This document shows, one piece after another, positions 52,689-62,546 of a stretch of 64,000 nt of DNA (within the stretch, counting starts at the first letter, position 1; each line of letters opens with the position of its first letter). Below the pieces are notes generated by a model, which was not told the origin of the DNA, ran no database searches, and was given only the letters and a program-made list of their open reading frames with translations. Source of the stretch: Nocardia sp. NBC_00565 (GTDB taxonomy: Bacteria > Actinomycetota > Actinomycetes > Mycobacteriales > Mycobacteriaceae); NCBI RefSeq assembly GCF_036345915.1, contig NZ_CP107785.1:6386001-6450000 (forward strand). The letters are read 5' to 3'. The position numbers were made by a program, and so were the translations under genes.

Positions 52689-53369
52689 TCAGCCGACGCT
52701 GAACGGCTGCCCGTAGAGCGTGGTCTTCGAGTAGTGGTCACCGATGATCTCGACGACGGTGTAGGCACGCGCCTGGGCGTAGCCCGCGCAACCCTGGATC
52801 TCGATTTCCGCGTCCTGGTACTCGACCGAGTAGTGACCGGGCTTGGTGATGTCCTTGTAGTCGATCTGAACGAACTTGACATCGCCGGGGCCGAGGTTGA
52901 GGCCGATCGAGCCACCGAGCGAACCGCCCGAGAGGGTGACGCCACCGGAGACACCGGCGGAGATGGCATCGCTGGCGATGCTGACCTGGCAGCCGACGAT
53001 GTAGCCGGTGCTCAGCTGCGATGCGCCGTGCGTCGAGGAGTTGTTGGTGCCCGGCGCGCCGGACGCGCCGTTGTTCGGGCCGACGGTGCCTTCGGGGGTC
53101 TCGCTGATATCGGCGACGGCGTTGCCCGAAACCCAGACGACGCGACCGGCGCCGTTGGCCGCCAGCGACGGCGAAATCAGGGCGTGCTCACCTGTACGGC
53201 TGATCGTGACGGTGCCCGCCGGGTTTCCCTTGGCGCCGTCCGGCAACGGCACAAAGGTATCGGCATTGGCAGCACCGGCCGAAAGCAGGCCCATGGCCAC
53301 GGCCGCGGCAGCGCCGACGCCCGCAATCTGGGCACCGCGGCGCAGACCGTTGGTGCGGTTCTCGCTCAT
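52689..53369 (-). CDS. MspA-family porin, type B copy 2
   Basis: A 226-residue porin precursor matching type B copy 1 in signal peptide, RTGEHALISPSLAANGAGRV block and C-terminus (TLYGQPFSVG). It has an extra residue segment after the first strand (GAKGNPAGTV). ATG at 53369 follows GAGGGGAAG, the same site as in copy 1. It is first in the porin block and lies below two CRP-like palindromes. The B-A, B-A order shows that a gene pair was duplicated. Confidence 0.9.
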   Translation of the reverse strand: MSENRTNGLRRGAQIAGVGAAAAVAMGLLSAGAANADTFVPLPDGAKGNPAGTVTISRTGEHALISPSLAANGAGRVVWVSGNAVADISETPEGTVGPNNGASGAPGTNNSSTHGASQLSTGYIVGCQVSIASDAISAGVSGGVTLSGGSLGGSIGLNLGPGDVKFVQIDYKDITKPGHYSVEYQDAEIEIQGCAGYAQARAYTVVEIIGDHYSKTTLYGQPFSVG

Positions 53370-53649
53370 ACTTCCCCTCATCAGGTTCTAACAGTCAGCC
53401 TCGACCATCGAGGCTGGACGGTGGTCCTCTCAGGCCCAGCTCAGTTTGTTCTCCGATTGTTGCCGATGTGTAACCGGCTGTTATTTCGGCGCAACGGTCA
53501 GTGCTGGCAAACGGAACCGAGCCAGGTTCCGCCGGGTCGACAACGTACGTGCCGCACCCGGGCCTGCGAAGTCCAGCAGCGTGGGTGGCTCGTGGCGAGA
53601 TTAAACCGACCAGTAACGGTCTGGCAACGTAAGTTTCTGTAAAGATTAA

Positions 53650-53665
53650 TGTGATCTAGATCACA
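53650..53665. promoter_or_regulatory. CRP-like binding site 1
   Basis: TGTGATCTAGATCACA is a perfect 16-bp palindrome fitting the CRP consensus TGTGA-N6-TCACA. It lies about 280 bp upstream of the first porin start. Confidence 0.7.
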
Positions 53666-53735
53666 CCATCTCAAATGCTCATATTGCTTGACGTGCATAA
53701 ACGGGGAGAACGCTCGACCCGAACCGAACAAAAAA

Positions 53736-53749
53736 GTGACTGCAGTCAC
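53736..53749. promoter_or_regulatory. CRP-like binding site 2
   Basis: GTGACTGCAGTCAC is a perfect palindrome matching GTGA-N6-TCAC. Its centre is 85 bp (about eight helical turns) from that of site 1, which suggests cooperative binding on one face. Confidence 0.6.
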
Positions 53750-54012
53750 ATAAACGCCTACGGCAACTACGGGACAGTGCCGTAATTGAATACCTGAGCA
53801 AATTTCAGATTGTCGGATTCACGGTGGACAATGCCAGGATGTGAGCTCGTAATACGTGGCCGGACCGTAGATGGGTCTTCAGCCGTGATGGGGTGGCACC
53901 TGCGAGCGGAACCAGTCGTCCGATGACGATTCGGCATCGGAATGATCACCGCGCTCGTCACCGGTTGTCTCCGGGAGAACGTCACCGAAGATTTTTGCCA
54001 GACGCGCGGCAT

Positions 54013-54041
54013 CCCTCGCCCGGCGCGCCGCCGGGCGAGGG
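54013..54041. terminator. Terminator downstream of moaB2
   Basis: A perfect 13-bp stem (CCCTCGCCCGGCG and its complement) with a 3-nt loop lies 26 bp after the moaB2 stop on its transcribed strand. Confidence 0.8.
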
Positions 54042-54066
54042 TCGTCAGCGGAGTCCGTGGCGGAAA

Positions 54067-54561
54067 TTATTCGGCCAATCCGGATAATTCGCCGATCACT
54101 CGACTGGCCAGCGGACCCAGGGTTGCCATACCGTCGCGGACCGCGGCCCGACTGCCCGGCAGGTTCACCACCAACGTGGAGCCGGAGATCCCGGCCAGAC
54201 CACGGGACAGCCCGGCGTCGAGCGATCCGGCGACCCGGCCCGAGGAGCGCAGCGCCTCGCTGATGCCGGTCAGTTCCCGGTCCAGTACCTGTGCGGTGGC
54301 CTCCGGGGTGACATCACGCGGGGACATGCCGGTGCCGCCGACGGAGATGACCAGATCGACACCGCCGATCACCGCGGTGTTGAGCGCGTTGCGGATCTCC
54401 ACCTCATCGGCCTGTACGGACACCGAAGCGTCCACCAGGAAACCCGCCTCGGTGAGCAGCTCGGTGACCAGCGGCCCGAGCGAGTCCACACCTCCATGCG
54501 CCGTTCGATCGTCGACGACCACCACCAGTGCACGCCCCGCCACAGGAGCATCGATTTCCAT
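54067..54561 (-). CDS. moaB2: MoaB/MogA-family molybdopterin-binding protein
   Basis: A 164-residue protein of the MogA/MoaB fold, expected to adenylylate molybdopterin. Motifs are RALVVVVDDRTAHGG at the start, GGVDLVISVGGTGMSPRDVTPEA (the GGTG motif) and GSTLVVNLPGSRAAVRDGMA. ATG at 54561 is preceded by a leaderless-type -10 box (TACGGT at 54569-54574, seven bases away). An ATG at 54642 overlapping the pepD TGA would add 27 residues and allow coupling. Order moaB2-pepD-mprB-mprA equals Rv0984-Rv0981. Confidence 0.87.
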   Translation of the reverse strand: MEIDAPVAGRALVVVVDDRTAHGGVDSLGPLVTELLTEAGFLVDASVSVQADEVEIRNALNTAVIGGVDLVISVGGTGMSPRDVTPEATAQVLDRELTGISEALRSSGRVAGSLDAGLSRGLAGISGSTLVVNLPGSRAAVRDGMATLGPLASRVIGELSGLAE

Positions 54562-54568
54562 GGTGCTC

Positions 54569-54574
54569 ACCGTA
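54569..54574 (-). promoter_or_regulatory. -10 box of leaderless moaB2 promoter
   Basis: TACGGT on the minus strand is seven bases upstream of ATG 54561. It may provide transcription of moaB2 independent of pepD. Confidence 0.4.
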
Positions 54575-54641
54575 GCGTCCAAGCCGACGAGGTGGGCGTC
54601 CGCTCCCGGTCGCGCCGACTTTCCGCCCGGCAGAACCCGCA

Positions 54642-56057
54642 TCAACGGCCACCGTCCGCGGGCGCGCCGGTGAGGGTCACCTCGACGGTCTTGGGATTGT
54701 TGCCCTGTTCATCGGTGTAGGTGATCTTCACCTTGTCTCCTGGCTGATGCGAGCGGACCGCGGCGATGAGCGCGTCACCCGAGTCGATGGTCCGATCGTC
54801 GACCTTGGTAATGACCACGCCCGCCGGGATACCGGCCTTGGCGGCCGGGCCGTCCGGGGTCGCCTCGAGCACCCGTGCGGCGGTGTCCTGCGGGCGCAGT
54901 TTGATGCCGATTTGGGCGTAGGTCGCGTGGCCGGTCTTGATCAGTTCGTCGGCGACCCGGCGGGCCTGGTCGACCGGGATGGCGAAACCGAGGCCGATCG
55001 AACCGCTCTGCTGACCGGTCGCCTCGCCGCCGCCGAGGCTGGCGATGGCGGTGTTGATGCCGATGAGCTTGCCGTTGGCGTCGACCAGCGCGCCGCCGGA
55101 GTTGCCCGGGTTGATCGCGGCATCGGTCTGGACCGCGTCGATGACCGGCTGCACCTGGCTCGGTGTGCCCTCGCCGTTGGTGGAGACCGGGCGATTGAGC
55201 GCGGAGACGATGCCCGTGGTCACTGTGCCGGCCAGCCCGAGCGGCGAACCGATCGCGATGACCGACTCACCCACCGCGAGATTCGCCGAGGTACCGAGCT
55301 CGATCGGGGTCAGCCCGGCCTTCTGGACCTTGATGACGGCCAGATCGGAGACGGGATCGGCGCCGACCAGCGTCGCGGGTGCGGTGGTGCCGTCGGAGAA
55401 CGCGACCTCCATGGTGGCGTTGGCGCCCCCGCCGGAGGCCACGTGATTATTGGTCAGGATCAGACCGTCGGAGGACAACACGACGCCGGAACCCTCGCCC
55501 TGGGCGCGATTGCTGGCGACCTTGATCATCACCACGCTCGGCAGCACCTTCTGCGCCACCGCCTGGGTGGAACCGGCGGGCGCGTTGGCGACATTGCTGA
55601 CGTTGGGCTTGGGCACGTCCAGAGCGTTGGTGACCGCGGCACGACCGTTGTCGGAGCGAGTGACCAGCGAGCCGACCGCGCCGCCGACGCCACCGCTGAC
55701 GAGCGCGAGCGCGACCGCGCCGACGACGAGCCCGGTGCGAATCGGGCGGCGCGCGGGTTCGGGTTGCGGCTGAGCGCCGAATGCCGCGCCGGGGACGCCG
55801 CCGGGCGGAACCGGCGGGATATAGGACGGCTGGGTGTATTCCGGCCCCGCCTCGGGCCCAGGGAACGGCTGGGTCGCGTTGGGCTGCTGCCAGGACGACC
55901 AGGGCGCGCGCGACGGCTGCTGTTCATGGACGACATATCCGGATTGTGGGTAGCCCTGCCCCGGTTGTACGGCCGGGATCTCCTGAGTCGAATGCGGGCC
56001 GGGCGCCGCATCAGTGTTCGCCGGCTCCCCTCGCCGGTCCTTGGAATCCTCGGTCAT
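54642..56057 (-). CDS. pepD: HtrA-like serine protease PepD
   Basis: A membrane-anchored envelope stress protease/chaperone of 471 residues. The Pro/Gln-rich cytoplasmic N-terminus (1-105) is followed by one membrane helix (about 109-131). The trypsin-like domain has H205 (LTNNHVASGG), D238 (VSDLAVIKV) and S320 (NPGNSGGALV), and a C-terminal PDZ domain (about 370-465). It matches Rv0983, part of the mprA-mprB-pepD-moaB2 locus, and an MprA box lies 45 bp upstream of its start. The gene overlaps a possible earlier start of moaB2. Confidence 0.94.
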   Translation of the reverse strand: MTEDSKDRRGEPANTDAAPGPHSTQEIPAVQPGQGYPQSGYVVHEQQPSRAPWSSWQQPNATQPFPGPEAGPEYTQPSYIPPVPPGGVPGAAFGAQPQPEPARRPIRTGLVVGAVALALVSGGVGGAVGSLVTRSDNGRAAVTNALDVPKPNVSNVANAPAGSTQAVAQKVLPSVVMIKVASNRAQGEGSGVVLSSDGLILTNNHVASGGGANATMEVAFSDGTTAPATLVGADPVSDLAVIKVQKAGLTPIELGTSANLAVGESVIAIGSPLGLAGTVTTGIVSALNRPVSTNGEGTPSQVQPVIDAVQTDAAINPGNSGGALVDANGKLIGINTAIASLGGGEATGQQSGSIGLGFAIPVDQARRVADELIKTGHATYAQIGIKLRPQDTAARVLEATPDGPAAKAGIPAGVVITKVDDRTIDSGDALIAAVRSHQPGDKVKITYTDEQGNNPKTVEVTLTGAPADGGR

Positions 56058-56371
56058 GGTTTCTCGTTTCTCCTCACGTCTTCAACCAGTTTGGCGATGA
56101 CGACTGAGAGCCGACTGAGACCGTGCTATCAGTTTTCCGAGATATCTACCGATCCGGCTCTTCGGCGGCCACGCCCAGCACGGACGCACCTGCACACGGC
56201 AATACAACAATACGGATCGAGTCGCCGACACGCATCCAACTGTCGACCGCACTGGTGTCACGATGCCGGTGACTGGAACAGCCAGCAGAATCGTTGCCGG
56301 GCAATCACTCGGTAGTGAACGAAAGCCCTTGCTGTGCAAAGCATTCTGTGCCAGGCAAAAAGGTAGCTGGA
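56058..56371. other. Intergenic region between pepD and mprB
   Basis: No gene. It carries an MprA box (56102-56120) and the presumed pepD promoter; nothing else is recognised between 56121 and 56371. Confidence 0.6.
56102..56120 (-). promoter_or_regulatory. MprA box upstream of pepD
   Basis: Two direct copies of GACTGAGA separated by 3 bp (8-3-8 layout, read as TCTCAGTC on the coding strand) fit the known MprA box architecture. It lies 45 bp upstream of the pepD ATG. Confidence 0.75.
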
Positions 56372-57850
56372 TCAATCGCGGGCGGAGGAATCGACCGAGC
56401 TGTCCAACGGTGCTGCCGTTCCCGGCAGCACGATCCGGATCAAGGCACCACCGCGGTCCGATGTCTCGATGCTGATCGTGCCGCCGTGCTTGGTTACCAC
56501 CTGTTTGACGATTGCCAGGCCCAGCCCTGATCCCGGCATCGAGCGTGATGCCGTGGTCCGATAGAACCGGTCGAATACCAGCTCACGCTCGGCAGCCGGG
56601 ATACCTGGCCCGGCGTCGTCGACAGCCAGTTCGAGCAACCCCCGACCGGTTTCCCGCATGGTGACCTTCACTTGCGCGCCCGCTGGGCTCCACTTCGCGG
56701 CATTGTCGAGGACGTTCAGGATTGCCCGCTCGAGGCCTGCTTCATGGCCATATACGAACCACGCCTGCAGTTCCGCGGCGAACTCGATCGAACCGCGGCG
56801 GCGTCGGGCCCGTTCCAGCGCGCGCTCGGCCACCTCACCGAGATCGACACGCTCGAAGATGGTTTCGGGCGCATCCTCGCGGGCCAGATCGACCAGGTCG
56901 CCGACCAGTGTGGACAGTTCCTCGATCTGCGCCATCACATCGGAACGCAGCTCGGCCATGTCTTGCTCCGGAATTCGTGGCGCGCCTGGACGGCTGGAGG
57001 CGATCAGCAGTTCCATATTGGTACGCAACGAGGTCAACGGTGTGCGCAGCTCGTGCCCGGCGTCGGCGACCAATCTGCGCTGCCTGTCCCGTGACTCGCC
57101 GAGCGCGCGCAGCATGGCGTTGAAGCTGTCGGTGAGTCTTGCCAATTCGTCGTCGCCGGTCACCGCGATGGGCGTCAGATCGTCAGTTCGCGCGATGCGC
57201 TCGGTAGCCGCGGTGAGGCGTGCGATCGGGCGCAACCCGGTGCGACCCACCGCAGTGCCCGCCGCGGCGGCCAGCACGACGCCGCAGCCACCGACGACGA
57301 ACAGCAACCATGCCAAGCTATCGAGCACTTCTCGGGTAGGTCCCAGTCGCTGCGAGATAACCAGCGTCGCACCAGAGTTGGTGCGCTTCGCCAAAACCCG
57401 CTGGTTGTCGACCGTACGCAGCGACGAGGGCTGCTCATCGTCGGCAACGGCGAGTTCCTCTGCGCCAACCGGTGGAACAGTTGATTGCGGCGGCATGTAC
57501 ATCTGGTGTTTCGCATAGATCAGCGCGACGCCGACATCGTTCGAGTACAAACCTGCCAACACGATCGACTGGAAGCCGAGAGTCTCGAAGTTGTTGTCGA
57601 TCATCGTGTCCGCCCGCGCCTTGAGCTGCGAGTCCATATCGGCGTACAGCGCGCGGGCAACCATCGCATAGGCGGCGATGGATGTCACCGCGACCGCGAC
57701 CGCGACCACCGAGGCAGCGAGCAGGGTCACCCGCCAACGCAGCGAGACGGACCTGGTCAGCGGCATCGGTGGCCGCATCTCCGCCGCATCGGCCGGGCCT
57801 GGCTGGCCGAGCGGGGCGACCACAGGTTGCTTGGGGTTGGTTCGCGCCAT
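56372..57850 (-). CDS. mprB: Sensor histidine kinase MprB
   Basis: A 492-residue membrane sensor kinase. TM1 (about 42-64), an extracytoplasmic sensor domain, TM2 (about 195-215, AWLLFVVGGCGVVLAAAAG), a HAMP domain, the H-box DAGHELRTPLTSL, and ATPase motifs VLDNAAKWSP (N box), DDAGPGIP (G1) and GSGLGLAIVKQ (G2). It corresponds to Rv0982 and controls MprA in response to envelope stress. ATG at 57850 starts 4 nt after the mprA stop, so the two are co-transcribed. Confidence 0.94.
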   Translation of the reverse strand: MARTNPKQPVVAPLGQPGPADAAEMRPPMPLTRSVSLRWRVTLLAASVVAVAVAVTSIAAYAMVARALYADMDSQLKARADTMIDNNFETLGFQSIVLAGLYSNDVGVALIYAKHQMYMPPQSTVPPVGAEELAVADDEQPSSLRTVDNQRVLAKRTNSGATLVISQRLGPTREVLDSLAWLLFVVGGCGVVLAAAAGTAVGRTGLRPIARLTAATERIARTDDLTPIAVTGDDELARLTDSFNAMLRALGESRDRQRRLVADAGHELRTPLTSLRTNMELLIASSRPGAPRIPEQDMAELRSDVMAQIEELSTLVGDLVDLAREDAPETIFERVDLGEVAERALERARRRRGSIEFAAELQAWFVYGHEAGLERAILNVLDNAAKWSPAGAQVKVTMRETGRGLLELAVDDAGPGIPAAERELVFDRFYRTTASRSMPGSGLGLAIVKQVVTKHGGTISIETSDRGGALIRIVLPGTAAPLDSSVDSSARD

Positions 57851-57854
57851 AGTT

Positions 57855-58541
57855 CTACGGGGGTGTTTCGCGGAGTACGTATCCGACGCCGCGCACGGTG
57901 TGGATGAGCCGGAGCTCGCCCTCGGCCTCGGTTTTGCGGCGCAGGTAGCCGATGTAGACCTCGAGCGCGTTGCCGGAGGTCGGGAAGTCATAGCCCCAGA
58001 CCTCCTCGAGGATGCGGCTGCGGGTCAGCACCCGGCGCGGGTTGGCCATCAGCATTTCCAGCAGCGAGAACTCGGTGCGGGTCAGGCTGATCGAGCGGTC
58101 GGCGCGAGTCACCTCACGGGTCACCGGATCCAGCGACAGGTCGGCGAACGTCATGGTCTCGGAGACCTCGCCGGAATCGGCGGCCCTGCGGCGCAGCAAT
58201 GCCCGCAGCCGCGCCAGCAATTCCTCCAGCGCGAATGGCTTCGGTAAATAGTCATCGGCTCCGGCATCGAGTCCGGCTACCCGTTCGGAAACCGAATCTC
58301 GCGCCGTCAAAACCAGAATCGGCAGATCGTCTCCGGTACTACGCAAGCGTCGGCAAACTTCGAGCCCATCCATCCGCGGCATCATCACATCGAGTACGAG
58401 TGCATCGGGTCGCTGCACGGTTGCTTTTTCCAGTGCGTCCACGCCGTCGACCGCGAGATCGACGGAGTAGCCGTTGAAGGTCAGCGACCGGCGCAGTGAT
58501 TCACGGACGGCGCGATCGTCGTCGACTACCAGAATGCGCAT
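57855..58541 (-). CDS. mprA: Response regulator MprA
   Basis: A 228-residue OmpR/PhoB-type response regulator. The receiver domain has acidic D8-D9 (VVDDDR), phosphorylation site D51 ([11 protein letters not shown]) and K in LPKPF. The winged-helix DNA-binding domain (about 130-228) contains [22 protein letters not shown] and ends with [10 protein letters not shown]. An MprA box lies 21 bp before the start, supporting autoregulation. Confidence 0.95.
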   Translation of the reverse strand: MRILVVDDDRAVRESLRRSLTFNGYSVDLAVDGVDALEKATVQRPDALVLDVMMPRMDGLEVCRRLRSTGDDLPILVLTARDSVSERVAGLDAGADDYLPKPFALEELLARLRALLRRRAADSGEVSETMTFADLSLDPVTREVTRADRSISLTRTEFSLLEMLMANPRRVLTRSRILEEVWGYDFPTSGNALEVYIGYLRRKTEAEGELRLIHTVRGVGYVLRETPP

Positions 58542-58561
58542 GCCCCCAGTTTGACCGCATC

Positions 58562-58580
58562 GACTGAGAGTCGACTGAGA
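58562..58580 (-). promoter_or_regulatory. MprA box upstream of mprA
   Basis: GACTGAGA-GTC-GACTGAGA repeats exactly the 8-3-8 arrangement found before pepD (only the 3-bp spacer differs). It lies 21 bp upstream of the mprA ATG and implies MprA autoregulation. Confidence 0.75.
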
Positions 58581-58606
58581 GGCAGACGCCCGACACGCCG
58601 TACCGC

Positions 58607-58682
58607 TTGCGACTGCTCGCGGGTCGCTCGAAGGAGCCGGGCGCGCTGGTGGACGCGACTAGGGGCTGGTCGAGCGACCAGC
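58607..58682. repeat. Reverse copy of the hairpin repeat plus related palindrome
   Basis: 58607-58632 read on the minus strand is TTCGAGCGACCCGCGAGCAG, then TCGCAA, closely matching the 35-bp unit. A second palindrome GCTGGTCG-AG-CGACCAGC lies at 58665-58682. Confidence 0.75.
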
Positions 58683-58928
58683 AAGTTTTGTGATCACGCA
58701 CAGATCTCGGTGCGCCTCCAACCTCTATTTGCCAGCCGAAACCCGTTCTGAGTAGCCAAATTCGAATGAATTACAGTGTGAGTGCCCCAGATTGCCGTTG
58801 CTCACTCTGCGCGGTATGTTCCCTGCGGTAAAAAGAAGACCTCTAGTTGGTTCTCAGCGGGTTGAATCAAAACCGAACAGCCACGCGCCATCCGGGGGCC
58901 ACTCGTGAAGCGGAGGCAACGGAAGCGG

Positions 58929-61760
58929 ATGGAAGCTGCACCGCGGTCCTGGCAATTCAGTCTGTCCAACTGGTCGGTCACTCGTAAGGTTGGCATCGTA
59001 CTGGTGCTGCCCGTGCTGCTGGCCACCGTCTTCGCCGTCCTCCGCATCAACAACGAACTGCACACCATGTCGCAGTTGGACGCAGCCACCGAGCAGGTCA
59101 TCATCATCCGGCCGATCGTCAAGTTCGGCACCGCCACTGAACAACTCGCGGTCGCGGCCACCGCCTCATGGGGCAATATCGCGGACCCGACGACCGACGC
59201 CGCCCTCACGAAATTCGATCAAGCGCTCGCCGACCTCGAGGCCGGGATGCACACCACGAAGGTGAGCACACGGGTCACCTCCGAACTAGCCTCGGCCGTC
59301 GCCACCGGCACCACCATGCGCAACAGCCTGCGCAACGGATCGCCGGTGATGGTCGGCGAACAGGCCGACGAGATCGCCGTCCGCATCGGCAACGCCTTCG
59401 CGCTTTCACCCTCGGTCGAAGACCTCGTCATCCAGCGTTACTTCCTGCAGATCGGTGCGATCCAGAACGCCCGGCGCGTGCTCACCCAGCAGCGCATGAT
59501 GATCGGCTCCCCCGACGCGGGCCACAATCCGAGCGTGCGTGCGAAGGTGCTCATCTCAGCGGGCGCCGAGATGACCATGGTGAACACCTACGGCATCATC
59601 CTCCCGGACAACGCCCCCAATATGCGTCGGCTGCTCGACGCCGTCGGCGTCCGGCTCGGGGCGTTCAGCCAGAACACGGGCGATCCGACGACCAATCCGG
59701 CCGTCCTGGATTCGCTACAGACCAGCTCGGACACTTACGAGACGACCACCAACTCCCTAGCCGACACCATCGACAAGGCGCTGGCGAACCGGACCACCGA
59801 GGCGCAGAACGGTGCGCTGCGCGAGACCACGATCGTCATCGGCATGCTGCTGGCCGGTCTGGCCTTGGCCCTCGCCGTCGCGCGCGCCTTGGTCGTCCCG
59901 GTTCGCCGACTGCGTCGCGACGCCCTGGAGGTCGCGCACGTCAAACTGCCCGACGAACTCGAGGTCGTGCGCAGCGGTGGCGCCACCCCGGAGATCGCCC
60001 CGGTCGGCGTGCACACCACCGACGAGGTCGGCCAGCTGGCCCGCGCCGTCGACGAAATCCACGAGCAGGCGCTCAATCTCGCCGCCGACCAGGCCCGACT
60101 GCGCCTGCAGATCGGGAACATGTTCGAAACCCTGTCCCGCCGTAGCCAATCCCTCGTGGAGCAGCAGCTGTCGCTGATCGAGGATCTCGAGCACGACGAG
60201 GACAATGCCGAGCGGCTGCAGAGCCTGTTCCGCCTCGACCACCTCGCCACCCGCATGCGCCGTAACGGCGACAACCTGCTGGTGCTCGCCGGCACCGCCC
60301 TGCGCCGCGGCCAGCTGCACCCGGTGCCGCTATCGGACATGCTCTGGAGCGCGGTCTCCCAGGTGGAGGATTACCAGCGCGTCGAGATCGGCGCGGTGCC
60401 CGACGGCGTCGTCGCGGGTGAGCCCGCGGTCGATATCGAACATCTGCTCGCCGAGCTCATCGATAACGCGCTGCGCTATTCGCCGCCGACCACGCCGGTC
60501 GCGGTGATGGTGGCGCGCGCGGTGGACGGCGGCTACCTGATCGAGATCACCGACCGCGGCCTCGGCATGTCGCTCGAGGATCTCCAGCTCACCAACGATC
60601 GGCTCGCCTCCGGTGGTGAGGTCACCGTCGAAACCGCGCGCCGCATGGGTCTTTTCGTCGTCGGCCGACTCGCCAAGCGGCACACCATCACGGTGAGCCT
60701 GCGCCGCACCTCCACCATGGCGCAGCAACCCGGCATCACCGCGAGCGTGCACTTGCCCGGGGCGCTGGTCGCCCCGCCGCTGGATGTGACCGACCCGAAC
60801 CAGCGGGCCATCGAGGCGTCCATGATGGCCGCGCCGCAGCAACAGCAGCCTCGCACGCTGGTTCCGGTACCGAGCCTGCCGCAACGCGAACCGGCGCGGT
60901 TCGCGGTCACCAGTTCCGGTCTGCCGCAACGTCGTCCGGCCATGCGCGTCGCCGACGCGCCTGACGTATCAGTACCCGGCGACGATCACACCGAAACCTC
61001 GATCGATCCGTTCGCACCGCTTTCGGCCAATGGCCGGGGCGAGTCCGACCGGCCCCGCGTCACGCCGTTCGGACCGCCGACCCCGGCGGAGGAGCCGGTT
61101 ACCGGGCCGAATTCGGTCGTCGACGTGGAACCGCAGGTGCCCCTCGGCGCCGTCACCGATCTGTGGGCCGAACAGCCCGACGAAGTCGTGACGACCGGGT
61201 CGACACCGACCGTCTCCCGCGAGCCGCAAGCACCGCAGGACAACCCAGCGCCGCAGGCCAACCCGCACCTCACCGGGCCGCAACCCATCACGCCGCAGGC
61301 CATCCGGCCGTCGCTGCCGACCAGAAGGCCCGCTGCCGCCGCGGATCCCGCGACGACGACTTCGACTCGACTACAGCCTGTTTCGGCCGACTCCGGCACT
61401 ACTTCGACCCGGCTACAGCCGGTGCAGGGCGAATCACCCACCCCGATCTATCAGCGGATGGTCTCGGAGTGGTTGGTCGAGCCCGCGACCGCGCAGCCCT
61501 CGCCGACCGCATGGAGTTCGCCCGCCGACGAGGGCTGGACGGCCGCCGAACAGGCCAGCCATCCGACCACCGCTGCCCGAACCGTCGGCGGACTGCCGAT
61601 CCGCAGGCCGGGAGCGCAGCTGGTACCCGGCGGCCTCGCACCGGTGGAAGAACCCGGCGTACGTGATCCGGAGGAGATCCGGAGCAACCTGACCAGGCAT
61701 CTCAGTGGGGTCCGCAGCGGGCGGGCCGAAGCGCAGTACAACGACGGAGGGCTTGTATGA
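58929..61760 (+). CDS. Conservon sensor histidine kinase-like protein (CvnA type)
   Basis: A 943-residue membrane protein. TM1 near residue 22-40, an extracytoplasmic nitrate/nitrite-sensor-like (NIT) helical domain, TM2 near 300-320, a HAMP region and an HATPase domain with [11 protein letters not shown] (N box), [13 protein letters not shown] (G1) and [12 protein letters not shown] long disordered Pro/Thr-rich C-terminal tail (about 620-880) follows. This is CvnA of a conservon. ATG at 58929 is preceded by GGAAGCGG; a GTG at 58905 could be the start. It is coupled to the roadblock gene (ATGA). Confidence 0.88.
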   Translation: MEAAPRSWQFSLSNWSVTRKVGIVLVLPVLLATVFAVLRINNELHTMSQLDAATEQVIIIRPIVKFGTATEQLAVAATASWGNIADPTTDAALTKFDQALADLEAGMHTTKVSTRVTSELASAVATGTTMRNSLRNGSPVMVGEQADEIAVRIGNAFALSPSVEDLVIQRYFLQIGAIQNARRVLTQQRMMIGSPDAGHNPSVRAKVLISAGAEMTMVNTYGIILPDNAPNMRRLLDAVGVRLGAFSQNTGDPTTNPAVLDSLQTSSDTYETTTNSLADTIDKALANRTTEAQNGALRETTIVIGMLLAGLALALAVARALVVPVRRLRRDALEVAHVKLPDELEVVRSGGATPEIAPVGVHTTDEVGQLARAVDEIHEQALNLAADQARLRLQIGNMFETLSRRSQSLVEQQLSLIEDLEHDEDNAERLQSLFRLDHLATRMRRNGDNLLVLAGTALRRGQLHPVPLSDMLWSAVSQVEDYQRVEIGAVPDGVVAGEPAVDIEHLLAELIDNALRYSPPTTPVAVMVARAVDGGYLIEITDRGLGMSLEDLQLTNDRLASGGEVTVETARRMGLFVVGRLAKRHTITVSLRRTSTMAQQPGITASVHLPGALVAPPLDVTDPNQRAIEASMMAAPQQQQPRTLVPVPSLPQREPARFAVTSSGLPQRRPAMRVADAPDVSVPGDDHTETSIDPFAPLSANGRGESDRPRVTPFGPPTPAEEPVTGPNSVVDVEPQVPLGAVTDLWAEQPDEVVTTGSTPTVSREPQAPQDNPAPQANPHLTGPQPITPQAIRPSLPTRRPAAAADPATTTSTRLQPVSADSGTTSTRLQPVQGESPTPIYQRMVSEWLVEPATAQPSPTAWSSPADEGWTAAEQASHPTTAARTVGGLPIRRPGAQLVPGGLAPVEEPGVRDPEEIRSNLTRHLSGVRSGRAEAQYNDGGLV

Positions 61761-62164
61761 CCAACCCGAATGGCACCACGGACGAGAACCTGAACTGGCT
61801 GGTTGCCCGCTTCACCAAGGATGTACCCGGGGTGTCGCATGCGGTACTGGTGACGGCGGACGGTCTGCTGCAGGCGACCAGCCCGCATCTACCCTCCGAC
61901 CGGGCCGAGCAGCTTTCGGCGGTCACCGCCGGTCTGGCCAGCTTGGCCACCGGTGCGGCCGGATTGTTCGACGGGGGCAAGGTGATGCAGTCGATCGTGG
62001 AGATGCAGCGCGGCTACCTGTTGGTGATGAGCGTCGGCAACGGGTCGCACCTGGCCGTGCTCGCCAACAAGTCGCATGACATCGGCCGGATCGGCTACGA
62101 AATGGCCTTGCTCGTCGACCGTGTGGGCACGGTGGTCTCGGCCACCGCCCGGACAGCCGTCTGA
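61757..62164 (+). CDS. Roadblock/LC7-domain protein (CvnB type)
   Basis: A 135-residue MglB-like roadblock protein, expected to act on the GTPase of the conservon. It begins [20 protein letters not shown] and has [40 protein letters not shown] and a final [19 protein letters not shown] overlaps the CvnA stop (ATGA). Confidence 0.93.
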   Translation: MTNPNGTTDENLNWLVARFTKDVPGVSHAVLVTADGLLQATSPHLPSDRAEQLSAVTAGLASLATGAAGLFDGGKVMQSIVEMQRGYLLVMSVGNGSHLAVLANKSHDIGRIGYEMALLVDRVGTVVSATARTAV

Positions 62165-62171
62165 TCCAACG

Positions 62172-62546
62172 ATGTCGAGTCCACTCGGCCAAGGGCCACA
62201 CCGGCCCACAACCCGCGTCAGACCGTACGCGCTGACCTCCGGGCGCACCGAACCGGCGGTCGACCTACCGCTCGAAGCGGTCATCGAAACATTGTCGTAC
62301 ACTGCGCATCTCGATTGGCCAGCTGGCGATCTGCGCACCGAGATCCTGCGGCTGGGCACGCACCGGCTGTCGGTCGCCGAGATCGCCGCTCACCTGGATC
62401 GACCGCTCGGCATGGTCCGGGTCATGGTTGGCGACCTCGTCGTCGACGGCGCTTTGCGCGTGCATTCGACCCTGACCGAAGAGGCGAGTTTCGACGAGCG
62501 CCGTTCCCTGATGGAGAGGACTTTGCGTGGACTCCGTGCCCTATAA
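62172..62546 (+). CDS. DUF742 protein (CvnC type)
   Basis: A 124-residue DUF742 protein: TRVRPYALTSGRTEPAVDLP at the N-terminus and a winged-helix-like second half with HRLSVAEIAAHLDRPLGMVR and DLVVDGALRVH. DUF742 is always part of conservons. ATG at 62172 is 7 nt after the CvnB stop; the end overlaps the GTPase gene by 20 bp. Confidence 0.93.
   Translation: MSSPLGQGPHRPTTRVRPYALTSGRTEPAVDLPLEAVIETLSYTAHLDWPAGDLRTEILRLGTHRLSVAEIAAHLDRPLGMVRVMVGDLVVDGALRVHSTLTEEASFDERRSLMERTLRGLRAL

Larger units (their letters stand above)
53370..54066. other. Regulatory region upstream of the porin block
   Basis: No gene is supported in about 700 bp. It is AT-richer than its surroundings between 53640 and 53830 and carries two CRP-like palindromes (53650 and 53736). 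The moaB2 terminator hairpin lies at 54013-54041. Confidence 0.6.
58542..58928. other. Intergenic region between mprA and the conservon
   Basis: No gene is supported. It contains the mprA MprA box (58562-58580), one hairpin repeat copy (58607-58632) with a related palindrome (58665-58682), and the start region of the conservon operon. Confidence 0.6.
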
